A stretch of 64,000 nt of DNA from contig NZ_SMCR01000003.1 in assembly GCF_004343195.1 (NCBI RefSeq), forward strand, positions 481,475 through 545,474. Direction: 5' to 3'. Of the stretch, positions 41,211-49,324 are shown piece after piece. The notes beneath the pieces were generated by a model. The model searched no databases. It worked only from the letters and a program-made list of their open reading frames with translations, and had not been told where the DNA came from. Origin of the DNA: Biostraticola tofi (GTDB lineage Bacteria > Pseudomonadota > Gammaproteobacteria > Enterobacterales > Enterobacteriaceae). Position 1 is the first letter of the stretch. The number at the start of each line of letters is the position of its first letter. Made by a program: the position numbers and the translations under genes.

Positions 41211-42095
41211 TCAGGCCAGAAATGCTGGCTTGAGAATGGACTCGCACCACTGGCGAAAATGGGTAGAAGTACGGGTGTCGGCTGTCCTGACGACACCCAG
41301 ATCGAGTCCTTCACCTTTCGCTCGGGCCATGGCGGCCATGCCTTCCGCCATGCCTTCAGAGAAGCCGAAACGCAGGAACTGCGCCTGGTAAGCCTCCAGC
41401 GGAATCTGCTGATAGGCGATGTCGCGACCCAGCACTTCACTCATGATCCGCGCCATGTGATTGAAAGAGATATTCTCCGGGCCCAGCACCGGCACCTCCT
41501 GCTGTCCCTGCCAGCGATCATCCAGCAGCCAGCGCGCGGCCACCTCGGCGATATCTGCTGTTGAGCAGGATGGCAGCGGCAGATCGCCGGCAATCGGTAA
41601 AAAGAACCTCCCTTGTTCGCGCAAGGGCTGCAACTGCATCAGCAGGTTGTCCATGAAGGAAGGCATGGCCAGCGCACGCAGATGTACACCCGTGGCGGCG
41701 ATCAGATCGTCCATCGCCAGCGAGCCGGTCACATAGCCCGCATTCGCCGCCTGAGGGGTGCCGCGGCCCAGAGCGGTAATATCCACAACCTGAGTGATAC
41801 CGCTGGTTTTTATCGCAGCGGCGGCAGGGCGGCTGAAATCCACATACGCCTGGGTAACGTCTGTTGCTTTGGGGTTGGCCGGCACCAGCCAGAACAGGCT
41901 GCGCGCGCCAGCGAAGGCACGCTGGACCGTCGCGGCATCCCCATGGCTGCCCTCTATGATGTCAACCCGTGCGCGTGTCTCCGCGGGGAGCGTTGAGGCA
42001 TCGCGCGCGATGACCCGGACCGGTCGGTTTGCCGCGAGCAGGTGATTAAGCAACTGACTGCCAATCTTGCTGGTTGGCGCGGTTACCACAATCAT
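41211..42095 (-). CDS. NmrA-like NAD(P)-binding protein (atypical SDR)
   Basis: A 294-residue protein. MIVVTAPTSKIGSQLLNHLL gives the Rossmann motif in a variant form (T-A-P-T-S-K-I-G). VDITALGRGTPQAANAGYVTG lacks the YxxxK catalytic pair, so it is an NmrA/TMR type rather than a classical SDR. AGGAG lies 8 bases before ATG 42095. Similar proteins act as NADPH-dependent quinone or aldehyde reductases, or as redox sensors. Its upstream region has a 14-bp palindrome, but the regulator usually divergent from such genes is absent. Confidence 0.85.
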   Translation of the reverse strand: MIVVTAPTSKIGSQLLNHLLAANRPVRVIARDASTLPAETRARVDIIEGSHGDAATVQRAFAGARSLFWLVPANPKATDVTQAYVDFSRPAAAAIKTSGITQVVDITALGRGTPQAANAGYVTGSLAMDDLIAATGVHLRALAMPSFMDNLLMQLQPLREQGRFFLPIAGDLPLPSCSTADIAEVAARWLLDDRWQGQQEVPVLGPENISFNHMARIMSEVLGRDIAYQQIPLEAYQAQFLRFGFSEGMAEGMAAMARAKGEGLDLGVVRTADTRTSTHFRQWCESILKPAFLA

Positions 42096-42565
42096 CAGTA
42101 TCTCCTTGAGGAAGTGATCGGCATCGGGCAAGCGCCCTGGCCGTCGTTTTGTTGATAAGCTAGCTTATTCCTTGGAGTGCGAACGATCCATGCTCTAGAG
42201 TACGTATTATTTTATTAATCGTTCCGCCAACCGAGCGGGTCAATGCTCGCCTACCAGACTGGCTCTTCCGGCAAAACATGCAAAGGGTTGCTTGAGGTAG
42301 GGTTTATCATGCAGGCCGGCTGTTTTTTACCGGGCGGGTTAGCAAACATACCAACATAGTGAATTCTTATATGTCGCTTCTATCATAAAGCATGTCGTAA
42401 ACATCTCCTTCAATCCCCATAAAGCCTGACACTATTTCAGCGCTAAGCCTCACTATACCGGTCGGCGGCAAGTTTCGCCGGTGTGTACCACTGCGCGCCC
42501 GATTTCCGTTTTGCCCGTCACGGCAAATACCCATCGCGGCGCGGCGATCCTCAACAGGGGCGATT
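42096..42565. other. Divergent intergenic region between NmrA-like gene and ABC importer operon
   Basis: A 470-base region that must contain promoters for both directions. It holds a 14-bp palindrome (separate entry) and a CTCTAGAG palindrome near 42193. The rest shows no credible gene: an open plus-strand frame from 42481 overlaps the permease in the wrong frame. No sigma-54-like element was seen. Confidence 0.5.
42155..42168. promoter_or_regulatory. Palindrome ATAAGCTAGCTTAT upstream of the NmrA-like gene
   Basis: A perfect 14-bp palindrome about 60 bases upstream of the NmrA-like start codon. Its AT-flanked form would suit an HxlR- or MarR-type dimeric regulator, but no such gene is adjacent, so the binding protein would be encoded elsewhere. 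Confidence 0.45.
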
Positions 42566-43513
42566 ATGGTGCTGTATTTGATTCGGCGATTGATCCTGGC
42601 CGCAGCAGTGATGCTGGTGGCGATTTCGGTGTTGTTTTGTCTGGTGTTCGTGGTGCCGGGCGACCCCGCCTCGGTGGCGCTGGGGCCGCGGGCGACCGAG
42701 GCGCAAAAACAGGCGCTGCGCGGGCAAATGGGTCTGGACCAGCCTGCGCCGGTGCAGATGGGGCGCTTTATCGCGCGAGTGGTGCAAGGGGATTTGGGCG
42801 AGGACGTGCTAACCCATCGTCCGGTAAATCAACTGATCGCCAGGGCGCTGCCGAACACGCTGCTGCTGGCATTGTCTGCCATTGCCTGGGCGATGCTGCT
42901 GGGCATACCGCTGGGCTGTTATGCCGCGCTGCGGCAAAACGGCTGGGGAGACAAATTAATAGGTGTGGTGTCGATAGGCGTTATCTCGCTGCCGGCGTTT
43001 GTGGTGGCGATTTACGCCATGCTGGTGTTTTCCGTCACGTTGCGGTGGTTTCCGGCGATAGGCGGCGGGCGCGTCGGTGATATTGGTTCCCAGTTCCACG
43101 CACTGGTGTTGCCCGCCCTGACCGTCAGCCTGAGCTGGGTCGGCTATCTGGCGCGCTTGGTGCGCGCGTCCATGCTGGAAGTGCTGAAAGAGAACCATAT
43201 CCGCACCTACCGCGCCTTCGGCATCAGTGATGCGCGCATTGTGCTGCGCTACGCACTGCCGATAGCGGTGGTGCCAGTGGTTTCCGTGCTGGGCGTTGGT
43301 ATGGGATCGTTGCTGTCCGGCGCAGTACTGACCGAAATTGTGTTTGCCCGCCCGGGACTGGGGAAACTGGCCTACGACTCGGTGATATCGCGTAATTTCC
43401 CGGTGGTAATGGGAACGGTGGTTATCACGTCGATGCTGTACGTGCTGGCCAACCTGATAGCCGATTTACTGAATACCTTGCTCGATCCCCGTACTCGCCA
43501 GGAGATGTCATGA
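42566..43513 (+). CDS. Dipeptide/nickel-type ABC transporter permease (DppB-like)
   Basis: A 315-residue permease. The N-terminus MVLYLIRRLILAAAVMLVAI and the early loop VPGDPASVALGPRATEAQ are typical of DppB/OppB. The coupling region reads RLVRASMLEVLKENHIRTYR, AFGISDARIVLRYALP (the EAA loop). It forms the membrane channel with the next gene, overlapping it by 4 bases. This is the first gene of a five-gene importer followed by an MFS protein and hydrolases, so the cargo is probably a peptide-like or amide compound. Confidence 0.93.
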   Translation: MVLYLIRRLILAAAVMLVAISVLFCLVFVVPGDPASVALGPRATEAQKQALRGQMGLDQPAPVQMGRFIARVVQGDLGEDVLTHRPVNQLIARALPNTLLLALSAIAWAMLLGIPLGCYAALRQNGWGDKLIGVVSIGVISLPAFVVAIYAMLVFSVTLRWFPAIGGGRVGDIGSQFHALVLPALTVSLSWVGYLARLVRASMLEVLKENHIRTYRAFGISDARIVLRYALPIAVVPVVSVLGVGMGSLLSGAVLTEIVFARPGLGKLAYDSVISRNFPVVMGTVVITSMLYVLANLIADLLNTLLDPRTRQEMS

Positions 43514-44436
43514 TGGATGTCACGACCAATACGTTGACGCCGCAAGTCACACCGGCGGCTCCCGCCGCCAACGCGCGGTCATGGTTACGCGTACCGCTGC
43601 TGGTGTGGGGAACCGGGATGGGACGTTTCGCGCTGATTTGCGTCAGCGTGATGATCCTGGGCGCGGTCTTCGCGCCCTGGCTGGCGCCGCATGATCCCTT
43701 TGCCATCAAAGCGGCGCTGCGCCTGAAAGGGCCGAGTATCGCCTATTGGCTAGGGAATGACCAATTGGGACGCGATGTGTTCTCGCGTCTTATCTACGGC
43801 ACCCGCATTGCTATGACGGTGGCTTTTCTCGGCGCGGGATGTGCACTGCTGATCGGCACGTTACTTGGCCTGGTGGCGGGGTATGGCCCGCGTCAACTCG
43901 ATACCTTGTTGATGCTGTTGTGCGATTCTGTGATGTCGATTCCGATGATCTTGTTCGCTCTGGCCGCGGTCACGGTAATAGGGTCGAGCGTCTCGACCAT
44001 TATCGTGATTGTGATGACGTTTATGGCGCCGGGCTACTTCAGGGTGGTGCGCAGCCAGACGCGGGTGCTGCGCCAGCGGGAGTATGTCATTGCTGCGCGC
44101 GCAATGGGCGCATCGCCGTTTAGCGTGGTGACCCGGCACTTGCTGCCAAATATGGCCGGTACGCTGCTGGTGCTGGTGGCGATGGATATTCCGGCGGTTA
44201 TCGCCATCGAGTCCGGGCTGAGCTTTCTCGGCCAGGGGGTGCAGGCACCCAACGCCAGTTGGGGCACGGTATTGAATGACGGCTATGCATGGATCCGCCA
44301 GGCGCCCCATATCGTTATCGCCGCCGGTGCACCGATTATTATCGCGACCCTGGGGTTTACCTTTCTCGGCGAAGCGTTACGCGACGCGCTGGACCCACGC
44401 ACGACTCGCGCCGCAAAAAAAGGAGTAACTCGATGA
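43510..44436 (+). CDS. Dipeptide/nickel-type ABC transporter permease (DppC-like)
   Basis: A 308-residue permease. After a variable N-terminal tail comes the OppC_N-type first helix (GRFALICVSVMILGAVFAPW) and LAPHDPF. WLGNDQLGRDVFSRLIYGTR is the DppC/OppC hallmark, and REYVIAARAMGASPFSVVTR with HLLPNMAGTLLV is the EAA loop. GGAG lies just upstream of ATG 43510. It overlaps both neighbours by 4 bases, consistent with one coupled operon. Confidence 0.93.
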   Translation: MMDVTTNTLTPQVTPAAPAANARSWLRVPLLVWGTGMGRFALICVSVMILGAVFAPWLAPHDPFAIKAALRLKGPSIAYWLGNDQLGRDVFSRLIYGTRIAMTVAFLGAGCALLIGTLLGLVAGYGPRQLDTLLMLLCDSVMSIPMILFALAAVTVIGSSVSTIIVIVMTFMAPGYFRVVRSQTRVLRQREYVIAARAMGASPFSVVTRHLLPNMAGTLLVLVAMDIPAVIAIESGLSFLGQGVQAPNASWGTVLNDGYAWIRQAPHIVIAAGAPIIIATLGFTFLGEALRDALDPRTTRAAKKGVTR

Positions 44437-45401
44437 GTTTGCTGGAAATCGATGATTTATCCGTCACCTATGAATCTCCCGATGGACCGTTGCAGGCGCT
44501 GCGCAACGTATCTTTGCGGCTGGAAAAAGGTGAGGTGCTGGGGCTGGTGGGTGAGAGCGGCTCCGGCAAATCGACGCTGGTCAGCGCATTGCTGATGCTG
44601 TTGCCGGACAACGTGCGCACCAGCGGACGGCTTGGCTGGCACGGCAACGATCTGTTAGCCCTGCCGACCCCGGCGCGCCGTCAGCTACGCGGCAACGGTA
44701 TTGCCACTGTTTCCCAGGATCCGTTTACTGCCCTCAACCCGGTGGTGACTATCGGCAAACAGCTGGTGGCGTTCCAGCACCATAAAGCCGGCTCCCGGCG
44801 CGAGAAACAGACGCGCGCTGTTTCCATGCTGGAGCGCGTCGGTATCTCCGACCCGGCGGGACGAATGAAGCAATATCCCCATGAACTGAGCGGCGGCATT
44901 CGCCAACGTATCGCCATCGCGGCGGCCCTGCTCACCGAACCGGAACTGTTGATAGCCGACGAACCGACCACCGCGCTGGACGCCACCACCGAAATGCAGG
45001 TGGTGGAGCTGCTAAACGCCAGCCGCCGTCTGGTGGACGGGGCGATTATCTTCGTCACCCATGATTTGCATCTGGTCAGTTCGCTTTGCGACAAAGTGGC
45101 GGTGATGTATGCCGGTGAAATCATTGAAACCGGCCCGTGCCGGGAGGTGTTCGCCTCACCATTGCACCCGTACACCCGGGCGCTGTTGGCCTGCGATCCG
45201 GCGCGTATCGATACGCCGACTCGCGAGCTGCCGTTTATTGCCGGCTCGGTACCGGTGCCTGGCATGGAGCGGGTGGGCTGCCCCTTTCAGCCGCGCTGCA
45301 GCGAGGCATTTGCTCCCTGCGAGCGCGTAAATCCGCCGGCGATATTCTCCGCCGACGGTGCGCGGATGGTTTGCTGTCATAAGGGGATTAAACATGCTTG
45401 A
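44433..45401 (+). CDS. Dipeptide-type ABC transporter ATP-binding protein (DppD-like)
   Basis: A 322-residue ATPase. Walker A is GESGSGKST (~38-46), the Q-loop lies in TVSQDPFTALNP, the signature is the variant LSGGIRQR, Walker B is LLIADEPTTALD, and the C-terminal oligopeptide-binding-type tail has four cysteines (VGCPFQPRCSEAFAPCERVN, then MVCCH). These tail cysteines in DppD/OppD members can hold an iron-sulfur cluster. It starts inside the preceding stop (ATGA). Confidence 0.93.
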   Translation: MSLLEIDDLSVTYESPDGPLQALRNVSLRLEKGEVLGLVGESGSGKSTLVSALLMLLPDNVRTSGRLGWHGNDLLALPTPARRQLRGNGIATVSQDPFTALNPVVTIGKQLVAFQHHKAGSRREKQTRAVSMLERVGISDPAGRMKQYPHELSGGIRQRIAIAAALLTEPELLIADEPTTALDATTEMQVVELLNASRRLVDGAIIFVTHDLHLVSSLCDKVAVMYAGEIIETGPCREVFASPLHPYTRALLACDPARIDTPTRELPFIAGSVPVPGMERVGCPFQPRCSEAFAPCERVNPPAIFSADGARMVCCHKGIKHA

Positions 45402-46344
45402 GATCGACGATGTGGTGGTGCGGTACAAAATGGGAGGCCTGTTCAACCGCCTGAAAACCGGCGCGCCCCGCCATATAGAGGTGCTGGCGGGCGTCAGCCT
45501 GCAGGTACCCGCGGGCAAAACCGTTGGGCTTATCGGCGAAAGCGGCAGCGGCAAAACCACTCTGGGTCGCGCGGTTATCGGCATGGCGCCGGTGAGTCGC
45601 GGCACCATTGTGGTGAACGGCAGGGAGCCGCGTGACGGCAGCGACTTTTCCTGGCGTCCAGTGCGACGCGAAACCGGGCTGATTTTTCAAGATCCCATGG
45701 CGGCACTCGACCCGCGCATGACGGTGGCCCAATTGGTGACAGAGCCGTTCGCGGTCAATGGTCTGGCGGTGAACCGCCGGCAAACCGCGGCGCGGCTGCT
45801 GGACCAGGTCGGACTGTCGTCGCTGTTTCTCGATCGCTATCCCCATCAATTATCCGGCGGCCAGGCGCGCCGGGTGGCGGTGGCGCGCGCCGTGGCGCTG
45901 CGACCGAAGCTGATTGTTGCCGATGAGCCCACCGCCGGGCTGGATCTCTCAGTGCAAGGCGAGCTGTTGAACCTATTGACTAAACTGCAGCGCGAGCTGG
46001 GAATGAGCTACCTGATTATCACTCACAATCTGGCCATCACCCGACATGTTACCGACCGCATCGCGATTATGTACCTTGGCCGTATTGTGGAAAGCGGACC
46101 GACGGAGGCGCTGTTTCGCGCGCCTGCGCACCCCTATACCCATGCGCTGCTGAGCGCAAAACAGAAAAACAGCAGCGGTGCGCTACCGGGGGACATTCCC
46201 ACGTTGACGCACCGGCCACAGGGCTGCGAGTTTCATACCCGTTGCCCGATGGCGACGGAACGTTGCCGCCAAGAAGCGCCGTCGTTGCGCAGGTTGCGCG
46301 ATGAGCATCAGGTGTCTTGTCACACCCCTTTGATTAATGGTTAA
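45394..46344 (+). CDS. Dipeptide-type ABC transporter ATP-binding protein (DppF-like)
   Basis: A 316-residue ATPase. Walker A is GESGSGKTT, LIFQDPMAALDPRMTV is the Q-loop region, the signature is LSGGQARR, and Walker B is LIVADEPTAGLD. The C-terminal tail with CEFHTRCPMATERCRQ is the usual cysteine-rich end of this subfamily. ATG 45394 overlaps the previous gene by 8 bases. It would form the ATPase heterodimer with the preceding protein. Confidence 0.93.
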   Translation: MLEIDDVVVRYKMGGLFNRLKTGAPRHIEVLAGVSLQVPAGKTVGLIGESGSGKTTLGRAVIGMAPVSRGTIVVNGREPRDGSDFSWRPVRRETGLIFQDPMAALDPRMTVAQLVTEPFAVNGLAVNRRQTAARLLDQVGLSSLFLDRYPHQLSGGQARRVAVARAVALRPKLIVADEPTAGLDLSVQGELLNLLTKLQRELGMSYLIITHNLAITRHVTDRIAIMYLGRIVESGPTEALFRAPAHPYTHALLSAKQKNSSGALPGDIPTLTHRPQGCEFHTRCPMATERCRQEAPSLRRLRDEHQVSCHTPLING

Positions 46345-46372
46345 ACGCCGCACGCGGTACAGGAGAGGTTTC

Positions 46373-47953
46373 ATGAAGGGTCCTTTAATGAATAGACGCG
46401 AATTATTGAAAACGATGGCTATCCTGGCGGCGGGTGCATCCAGCTCAGCGCTGTTGCCCGGCGGAATACGTATGGCGAGCGCTGCCGACGGCGCGCAGAA
46501 AATTCTCCGTGTGCAAAACGATCAGGACATCACCAATCTTGATCCGGCGAACCGCAGCGGGTGGTATGACGAAATGGTGATGTTTGCTATTTATTCCGGG
46601 CTATGCCAGTACCAAGATGGCACCGACTGGGGCTGGCAGCTTGATGCCGCCGAAAAGTTGGAGCAGGTCGACCCGGTGACTATCCACTTTAGGCTAAAAC
46701 CCGGTATTTTGTGGAGTGGCGATTTTGGCGAGATGACGGCGGAGGATGTGAAATACTCCTACGAGCGTTTTCTCGACCCTACGCTGTCGGCGATTTACGC
46801 CAGCGATTGGGCCGCGCTCGATCATGTGGAAGTGACCAGTACCTACGAGGGCATTATCCATCTTAAACATCCGTTCGCCCCGCTGTTTACCAGCACCTTG
46901 CCCCATGCCTCCGGACTGATTATATGTAAAAAAGCGGTGCAGGCCAGCAAAGACCAAAAAATCGGTACCGATCCGCTGGCCTGCTCTGGCCCTTACCGCA
47001 TCGGTAACTGGACGCCGCGGGAAAAGCTCACTCTGGTGCGCAACGAGCGCTGGCGTGGCGCGGCCACTGATTTCGACCAGATCCAACTGATACCTATTGG
47101 CGATCTCAACACCGCGGAAATGGCCTTCGAGGCCGGCGATCTGGATATGACCAAGATTAACCTCAGCGCGGTGGCTAAATACCAACAGGGTAATGGCGAC
47201 GCAACGTTGACCCTGCGTCCGGCGCTGGCGTACACCTGGCTGGGGATGAACGTAGATCACCCCAAACTTAAAGACCTGCGCGTGCGTCGAGCCATTCAGC
47301 AGGCAATCGACGTGCCCGCGGTGCTTGACGCGGGATTTGGCGGTGCGGTGAAACCGGCATACGGCTTGGTGCCGCCACCGCTGCCGGGTGCGCGCGGCAA
47401 AACGATTTACCCGTACTCCCCCGATACGGCAAAAGCGCTATTAAAACAGGCTGGCGTTTCCGGGCTGCAGCTGCGTCTGGACTTCAGCGCCTCCACGGAT
47501 ATCAGCACCATCGCCCAGGTGATTCAGGCGCAACTGGCAGAAATAGGCATTACGCTTGAAATAAATCAAATGGATGGCGCGGCGTTCGTCGCCGCAGGGC
47601 AGGAGTCCGCGGGGGATGGCTGGAAGGACTCGCAACTGCGTATCACCACCTTTACCACCGCTCCAGACCCCAGTTGGGTCACTGCCTGGTTTACCTGTTC
47701 CCAGGTCGGCATTTGGAATACACAGCGCACCTGCGAGGAAACATGGGACACGCTTAACAGCGAAGCGGCGGTGGAGCAGGACGCGGCCAAACGGGCGGCG
47801 ATGTATGTCAAGCTGCAGGACAAGCTTGAAGAAACCGGCGCCTACGTTTTCCTCTATCACGGCAGCAATGCGTGGGTGACGCCGACCTCCATCAAAGGCG
47901 CCTGGACACCGGATGGCCAGTGGCCTTTGTTTCGCGACATTAAACGCGTCTGA
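46373..47953 (+). CDS. Dipeptide-type ABC transporter substrate-binding protein (SBP_bac_5), probable Tat signal
   Basis: A 526-residue extracytoplasmic binding protein. AGGAGAGG lies just before ATG 46373. The N-terminus MNRRELLKTMAILAAGASSS (from codon 6) has an RRELLK twin-arginine-like motif and a weakly hydrophobic core ending near MASAADG, so export may be by Tat. The mature part has LDPANRSGWYDEMVMFAIYS and WSGDFGEMTAEDVKYSYERF, the family fingerprint. It delivers cargo to the permease-ATPase complex encoded just upstream. Confidence 0.92.
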   Translation: MKGPLMNRRELLKTMAILAAGASSSALLPGGIRMASAADGAQKILRVQNDQDITNLDPANRSGWYDEMVMFAIYSGLCQYQDGTDWGWQLDAAEKLEQVDPVTIHFRLKPGILWSGDFGEMTAEDVKYSYERFLDPTLSAIYASDWAALDHVEVTSTYEGIIHLKHPFAPLFTSTLPHASGLIICKKAVQASKDQKIGTDPLACSGPYRIGNWTPREKLTLVRNERWRGAATDFDQIQLIPIGDLNTAEMAFEAGDLDMTKINLSAVAKYQQGNGDATLTLRPALAYTWLGMNVDHPKLKDLRVRRAIQQAIDVPAVLDAGFGGAVKPAYGLVPPPLPGARGKTIYPYSPDTAKALLKQAGVSGLQLRLDFSASTDISTIAQVIQAQLAEIGITLEINQMDGAAFVAAGQESAGDGWKDSQLRITTFTTAPDPSWVTAWFTCSQVGIWNTQRTCEETWDTLNSEAAVEQDAAKRAAMYVKLQDKLEETGAYVFLYHGSNAWVTPTSIKGAWTPDGQWPLFRDIKRV

Positions 47954-48042
47954 CCGGGCCCCCGCGATTTCGCTACCTCGCGCCTGACGCTTTGTTCGGC
48001 GCTTTTCAACCTTTATCAGAGTGACCTGATGCGGGAGCTATT

Positions 48043-49308
48043 TTGACGACTGCACGTATTCCTCTTACATCCAAAAAAGGATTCAGGAGCCTGGGAAGTG
48101 CACTACAGCACCCTAATTATCGCCGGTTTTTTAGCGGTCAATTTTTATCGGTTATCGGTAACTGGGTGCAAACCATCGCGCTGGGCTGGCTGGTGTGGCG
48201 CCTCGGACTGGCCTCGCCCTGGTTGCTAGGGCTGCTGGCGTTTTGCAGTCAGGGGCCGATTTTGCTGTTTGGACTGTTTACCGGCGTCATCGTTGACCGC
48301 TGCGACAGGCGGCGCTTGCTGATTGCCACCCAAACCGGTCAGACCCTGCTGATGGCCTTGCTGGCGCTGTTAACCTTTACCCACAGTATTACCGACCACA
48401 TCGCCATTATAGTGGCGCTGGGACTGGGGCTGATAAGTGCCTTCGATCTCCCGGGGCGCCAATCGCTGGTGGTGGATTTAGTGGTGTATGAAGACTTGAG
48501 CAACGCCCTGGCGCTTAACTCGGTCATTTTCAATGGCGCGCGTCTGGTAGGCCCGGCGCTGGGCGGATTACTGGTGGAGCAGGTGGGCGAAGCCTGGTGT
48601 TTCGCCCTGATAGCCGTCTCGTATATTCCGCTGATTGCATTTCTCTCGACGATGCGCATTCCCGCCCGCGTCATCCCGCCGCGCGTTGGCGGGATAGTGC
48701 AGGAGATGCAGGAAGGGCTGCGCTTTTTGCGACAAGATAGCGACGCGCTCCGGATCCTGCTGCTGGTGGGACTGTGCAGCCTGACCAGCGTGCCCTATTT
48801 TTCCTTCCTGCCCATGCTGGCGGATAAGGTGCTGCATAACGGTGCTGGCGGGGCGGGGATGTTGATGAGTATCACCGGCATCGGCGCGCTGATAGCCGCG
48901 CTGCGCCTTGCCTGGAAAAGCGATATCGCGGCGATGCGCCCCTGGCCGCTGTGGGCCTCGGTGATGCTGGCGCTGGCGCAAATCGCCCTCGGGCTGTCCC
49001 ACTACTTTTGGCTGAGCGGCATCATTGCCGGACTTATCGGCTATGCCATTTTGACGCAAAACCTGGCCTCGAATTCGTTGCTGCAACTCCGGGTGCCGGA
49101 TGCCCTGCGCGGACGGCTGATGTCATTTTATTCGATGATGCTTATCGGCACGGTACCGGTGGGAGCCATTATTTGCGGCGTGTTGGCCGCTGCCATCGGC
49201 CTGCCGCTGACACTGATTATCGGCGGTGTGTCGTGTCTGCTCGGCAGCGCGGCAATAGCGGCCTGGGCGGCGATGACCGCCCGGCAACGCACAGCAGAAA
49301 AACCTTAA
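48043..49308 (+). CDS. MFS transporter (DHA3/EntS-like exporter)
   Basis: A 421-residue, twelve-helix protein. ALQHPNYRRFFSGQFLSVIG, NWVQTIALGWLVWRL, the loop VIVDRCDRRRLLIATQ and DLPGRQSLVVDLV match the DHA3 group of exporters (EntS-like). The only in-frame start giving the first helix is TTG 48043, preceded by GGGAG. It lies between the ABC binding protein and a CocE-type hydrolase. It probably exports a product or protects against the imported compound. Confidence 0.87.
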   Translation: MTTARIPLTSKKGFRSLGSALQHPNYRRFFSGQFLSVIGNWVQTIALGWLVWRLGLASPWLLGLLAFCSQGPILLFGLFTGVIVDRCDRRRLLIATQTGQTLLMALLALLTFTHSITDHIAIIVALGLGLISAFDLPGRQSLVVDLVVYEDLSNALALNSVIFNGARLVGPALGGLLVEQVGEAWCFALIAVSYIPLIAFLSTMRIPARVIPPRVGGIVQEMQEGLRFLRQDSDALRILLLVGLCSLTSVPYFSFLPMLADKVLHNGAGGAGMLMSITGIGALIAALRLAWKSDIAAMRPWPLWASVMLALAQIALGLSHYFWLSGIIAGLIGYAILTQNLASNSLLQLRVPDALRGRLMSFYSMMLIGTVPVGAIICGVLAAAIGLPLTLIIGGVSCLLGSAAIAAWAAMTARQRTAEKP

Positions 49309-49324
49309 TATCCTGGAGGAACAC

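Noticed and set aside
42481..43080. 200-codon open frame overlapping the DppB-like gene.
   Set aside because: Composition is a frame-shifted GC-rich shadow and the overlapping permease is unmistakable.
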